DNA of 7,296 nt, taken from an uncultured Pseudomonadota bacterium. Its GTDB lineage: Bacteria > Myxococcota_A > UBA9042 > CAIXZC01. The position numbers and the translations under genes are program-made. Numbering within the stretch: position 1 is the first letter of the stretch; each line of letters opens with the position of its first letter. This document shows positions 6,601 through 7,296 of this stretch, one piece after another. The notes beneath the pieces are model-generated. The model searched no databases. It worked only from the letters and a program-made list of their open reading frames with translations, and was not told where the DNA came from. The stretch is from assembly GCA_937884235.1 (NCBI GenBank), contig CALGBT010000540.1:1-7296 (forward strand), in the 5' to 3' direction.

Positions 6601-6871
6601 GGAACCGCTGTTGTGCAGCGAGGATTTCACCTGCATCCTGGAGAGCGGCATCGAAGACGATGTCGTCACCGAGGGGGATGCCCTTGATCCCAACGCCTAC
6701 CCCTGTCCTGAAGGGAAGACCTTGCGCTTTGGCAAGTGTATTCCGGTGCAGGAGGAGGACGATGGCGACAAGTCGGGCGGGTGTAGTGCTGCCGGGCCGA
6801 GGGGGTCGGTTTGGATATTGCTGATGCTGATGGTTGGGGTTTTGGGGTTGCGGCGGCGTTCTACGACATGA
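3620..6871 (+). CDS. Giant secreted Cys-repeat surface protein with MYXO-CTERM anchor
   Basis: This 1083-residue exported protein has 207 Cys by my count (about 19%). Residues 1-22 form a signal peptide ending AFA. Residues 26-674 hold nine copies of a module of about 49 residues with 10 Cys (CC, GTPGC, CVC, FCC, WDxxCVxEV, GCGxC). Copies 2-8 are each followed by a 6-Cys linker (CGDGxC, GExC, CPxDCGxC). Residues 677-1005 hold nine copies of a 37-residue, 8-Cys module (CTPxCxGKQCG, DGCGGxCGxC, GHC). An acidic stretch and one Cys pair follow. The last 30 residues are a MYXO-CTERM-like tail: Gly-Cys-Ser, a hydrophobic helix, then Arg-Arg-Arg. Such tails are sorted by myxosortases, which leave the protein anchored at the outer surface. 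Its role is unknown; an adhesin, matrix, metal-binding or protective coat protein are all possible. The start is supported by GGAAGGA upstream and the signal peptide immediately after it. The long antisense open frames here reflect Cys/Gly codon bias. Confidence 0.93.
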   Translation: MNRLLVALAVSLTLLAAAPAFAISTCCIAQGTPGCDDAGVESCVCDFDSWCCTDEWDSQCVGEVEEFGCGSCSFTGDCCQANGTPGCDNAAITACVCGQDSFCCSAAWDAQCVGEVSTYGCGNCAAIPICGDGVCNGTETCGNCVQDCGACNYTGDCCQANGTPGCDNPTMVACVCAQDVFCCDSLWDDTCVAEVAQYGCGTCGGGPSCGDGQCNNGETCGTCAQDCGACNYSGDCCQINGTPGCDNAALVACVCAQDAFCCENTWDETCVAEVSEFGCGICDSPPTCGDFLCADGEDCQSCPGDCGACSGDCCAANGTPGCKDAVITQCVCQQDSFCCQSEWDSICSQEVVDFGCGQCGDAAGCGDGACAVDESCSNCPMDCGYCPGTGDCCAAHGGLGCADAAIQACVCELDSYCCETAWDYTCASEIESFGCGECVGGTNCGDGICAPGETCGSCPADCGSCGGTGSCCEAQSGPGCGDPTVQACVCKQDSFCCQYTWDEVCVEEIATFNCGDCVGGGCGNGNCDVDEDCLICPADCGACAGTGCCDAHGTPSCDDAGIATCVCNQDSFCCEVEWDGICVDEVASLGCGACGGADPVCGDGKCDGGESCKVCPGDCGACPGLGDCCTPHENAGCNNPTVQKCVCADDAFCCATQWDDQCVANVVAFDCGQCGVCVPDCNGKTCGGDGCGGSCGTCPAGQSCKDSQCVDAGGCQPKCDGLICGDDGCGGSCGSCQPGYKCHSGKCKQDVCQPDCTGKTCGDDGCGGSCGQCPDAFFCQNGHCKKTCTPTCGGKQCGADGCGGSCGSCPVNTFCNADGHCAAQCTPNCAGKQCGSDGCGGTCGTCTGGKICNAQGHCAATCTPNCAGKQCGDDGCGGTCGMCPGGQTCNNQGHCVSGCTPDCTGKQCGSDGCGGSCGNCGFGEACNGLGQCQEVCVPNCLGKECGDDGCDGLCGQCGFGQVCTDANTCIACTPDCEGKQCGDNGCGGSCADCPEPLLCSEDFTCILESGIEDDVVTEGDALDPNAYPCPEGKTLRFGKCIPVQEEDDGDKSGGCSAAGPRGSVWILLMLMVGVLGLRRRSTT
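3695..5641 (+). repeat. Nine-copy 10-Cys module array with 6-Cys linkers
   Basis: The CC pair that opens each module falls at 3695, 3851, 4088, 4325, 4556, 4793, 5030, 5261 and 5501. Spacings are 156, then 237, 237, 231, 237, 237, 231 and 240 bases, so the main unit is about 79 codons (module plus linker). The first module lacks the linker, which explains the 156-base step; the ninth also lacks it and leads straight into the second array. Copies agree closely in protein but differ at many third codon positions, including TGT/TGC choice. Confidence 0.95.
5648..6634 (+). repeat. Nine-copy 37-residue 8-Cys module array
   Basis: Module starts are at 5648, 5762, 5873, 5981, 6092, 6203, 6314, 6425 and 6533, a period of 108-114 bases (mostly 111). 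Each copy has 8 Cys, a Gly-Lys-Gln/Thr-Cys-Gly step and a DGCGG core. The acidic DDGCGG core could bind calcium, but that is speculative. Copies 5 and 6 are nearly identical at the start (CTPNCAGKQCG) yet differ at synonymous sites, so the duplications are not recent. Copy 8 has DGCDG instead of DGCGG, and copy 9 is the most divergent. Confidence 0.95.
6779..6868 (+). other. MYXO-CTERM-like sorting tail
   Basis: Residues 1054-1083 of the giant protein begin Gly-Cys-Ser, pass through a short Ala/Gly/Pro/Arg linker, continue as a 15-residue hydrophobic helix (VWILLMLMVGVLGL) and end in Arg-Arg-Arg-Ser-Thr-Thr. This matches the three-part MYXO-CTERM plan (TIGR03901). In that family the Cys is needed for processing and lipid attachment by a myxosortase. 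Here it is the one Cys of the mature chain left without an obvious partner. Confidence 0.85.
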
Positions 6872-6880
6872 TGCCCCCAT

Positions 6881-6909
6881 CGCCCTTCGGGCGCTTCCCC
6901 CACGGGGGA
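6881..6909. terminator. Tandem GC-rich hairpins after the giant gene
   Basis: Two adjacent hairpins begin 10 bases past the stop codon. The first is CGCCC-TTC-GGGCG (6881-6893). The second is TCCCC-CACG-GGGGA (6896-6909, alternatively a 6-bp stem with a 2-base loop). There is no T-tract, so this may act as a bidirectional or factor-assisted terminator, or be an interspersed palindromic repeat (REP-like) that protects the 3' end of the transcript. Confidence 0.45.
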
Positions 6910-6961
6910 CGGGACATTCGTTCTGCCACGTCACATCTGGTGCGCTGAGCAAGCACGCGCA

Positions 6962-6978
6962 TCCCTCCGTGGGGGGGA
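6962..6978. terminator. Hairpin after the TPR gene
   Basis: TCCCTCC (6962-6968) pairs with GGGGGGA (6972-6978) around a GTG loop, with one G-T pair. It lies 20 bases beyond the stop of the minus-strand TPR gene and could end its transcript. There is no clear T-tract. A run of seven Gs follows at 6984-6990. Confidence 0.35.
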
Positions 6979-6997
6979 CCACAGGGGGGGCACCATG

Positions 6998-7296
6998 TCA
7001 CGAAAGCCGCCTCAACAACCGCGCCCGGCGGTGCCACAGCCCTTCGTCCTCCGGACAGATTGACAGTGCGGTCTCAGTAAGCTTCAGGGCGCCGGCGTAG
7101 TCATTCTGCCGTTCCGCCAGTTTGGCCAGTTCCAGCAGTGGTGTCGGGTCATCCGGGAAGGTCTTGTGCAGGGGCAGCCAGAGGGCCACGTGGTCGGCGG
7201 GGGGTCGCCCGGTCTTGCGGTAGAGTCGGGCGAGGAGGCGGGCCAGGACGAGGGCTTCACTGGGGGGGCTGGTGAGGGCGTGTTCGAGGGAGGTGA
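6998..7296 (-). CDS. TPR-repeat protein, C-terminal fragment
   Basis: The frame is open to the window edge, so the N-terminus is missing; 98 residues are visible. The GTG at 7189 is probably internal, because coding-like sequence continues upstream of it to 7296 (for example LARLLARLYRKTGRPPADH). The fragment is helical with tetratricopeptide spacing: PLLELAKLAERQNDYAGALK, then LTETALSICPEDEGLWHRRA. TPRs mediate protein contacts. The pattern of a C-terminal TPR-like region ending with ELAK..ER..DY..AL recalls YprB-type RNase H-fold proteins, but the catalytic part would lie outside the window, so this is only a possibility. It is convergent with the giant surface protein gene. Confidence 0.7.
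   Translation of the reverse strand, partial: TSLEHALTSPPSEALVLARLLARLYRKTGRPPADHVALWLPLHKTFPDDPTPLLELAKLAERQNDYAGALKLTETALSICPEDEGLWHRRARLLRRLS

Noticed and set aside
6869..6871. TGA stop of the giant gene as a selenocysteine codon, given that selC is present.
   Set aside because: The stop comes right after a complete MYXO-CTERM tail with its Arg cluster, the normal end of such proteins, and the frame beyond it is not protein-like.
5099..6982. A 627-codon open frame antisense to the second half of the giant gene, and a 492-codon one at 3566-5044.
   Set aside because: Both are products of the TGC/TGT-GGC codon bias of the repeats, which rarely gives stops on the other strand. Their translations are Ala/Thr/Arg-rich with no domain, and the plus frame has a signal peptide, ordered modules and a sorting tail.

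Overview
This is a GC-rich bacterial chromosome segment. The best taxonomic clue is a large secreted Cys-repeat protein ending in a MYXO-CTERM-like tail (Gly-Cys-Ser, one hydrophobic helix, then Arg-Arg-Arg). Such tails, and the Cys-repeat types seen here, are characteristic of Myxococcota, Bradymonadota and related deltaproteobacterial lineages. A selenocysteine tRNA indicates that the organism makes selenoproteins. The assignment to a lineage is an inference from protein style, not from a marker gene.

Layout, left to right. 1-111 holds no assignable gene. 112-205 (minus) is tRNA-Sec (selC), recognisable by its UCA anticodon, 8-bp acceptor stem, 6-bp D stem and long variable arm. 239-888 (minus) is a two-gene toxin-antitoxin operon: a FitA-like ribbon-helix-helix antitoxin followed, with a 4-base overlap, by a PIN-domain VapC-type toxin. 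Its promoter overlaps a perfect inverted repeat that is a good candidate autoregulatory operator. 1017-1699 (plus) is a two-gene unit transcribed divergently from the TA operon: a 91-residue Cys/His-rich soluble protein and a four-helix membrane protein of unknown function, coupled by an ATGA overlap.

1772-3370 (minus) encodes a PAS-GAF-HD-GYP protein, a probable cyclic-di-GMP phosphodiesterase with cysteine-rich sensory domains; its start and promoter can be placed with some confidence. A divergent intergenic region with a run of ten Gs separates it from the largest gene, 3620-6871 (plus). That gene encodes a 1083-residue secreted, surface-anchored protein with about 19% cysteine, built from 9 copies of a 10-Cys module, 7 copies of a 6-Cys linker and 9 copies of an 8-Cys module. 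The right end (6998-7296, minus) is the C-terminal part of a TPR protein that runs off the window; the gap before it is packed with GC-rich hairpins between convergent genes.

Functional reading: the toxin-antitoxin pair and selC form one co-directional block. The cyclic-di-GMP enzyme and the giant surface protein are divergent neighbours, so control of the surface protein by cyclic-di-GMP is a reasonable but untested idea. The most unusual elements are the modular Cys protein, in which every module has an even number of cysteines, and the uncharacterised Cys/His-rich plus membrane protein pair.
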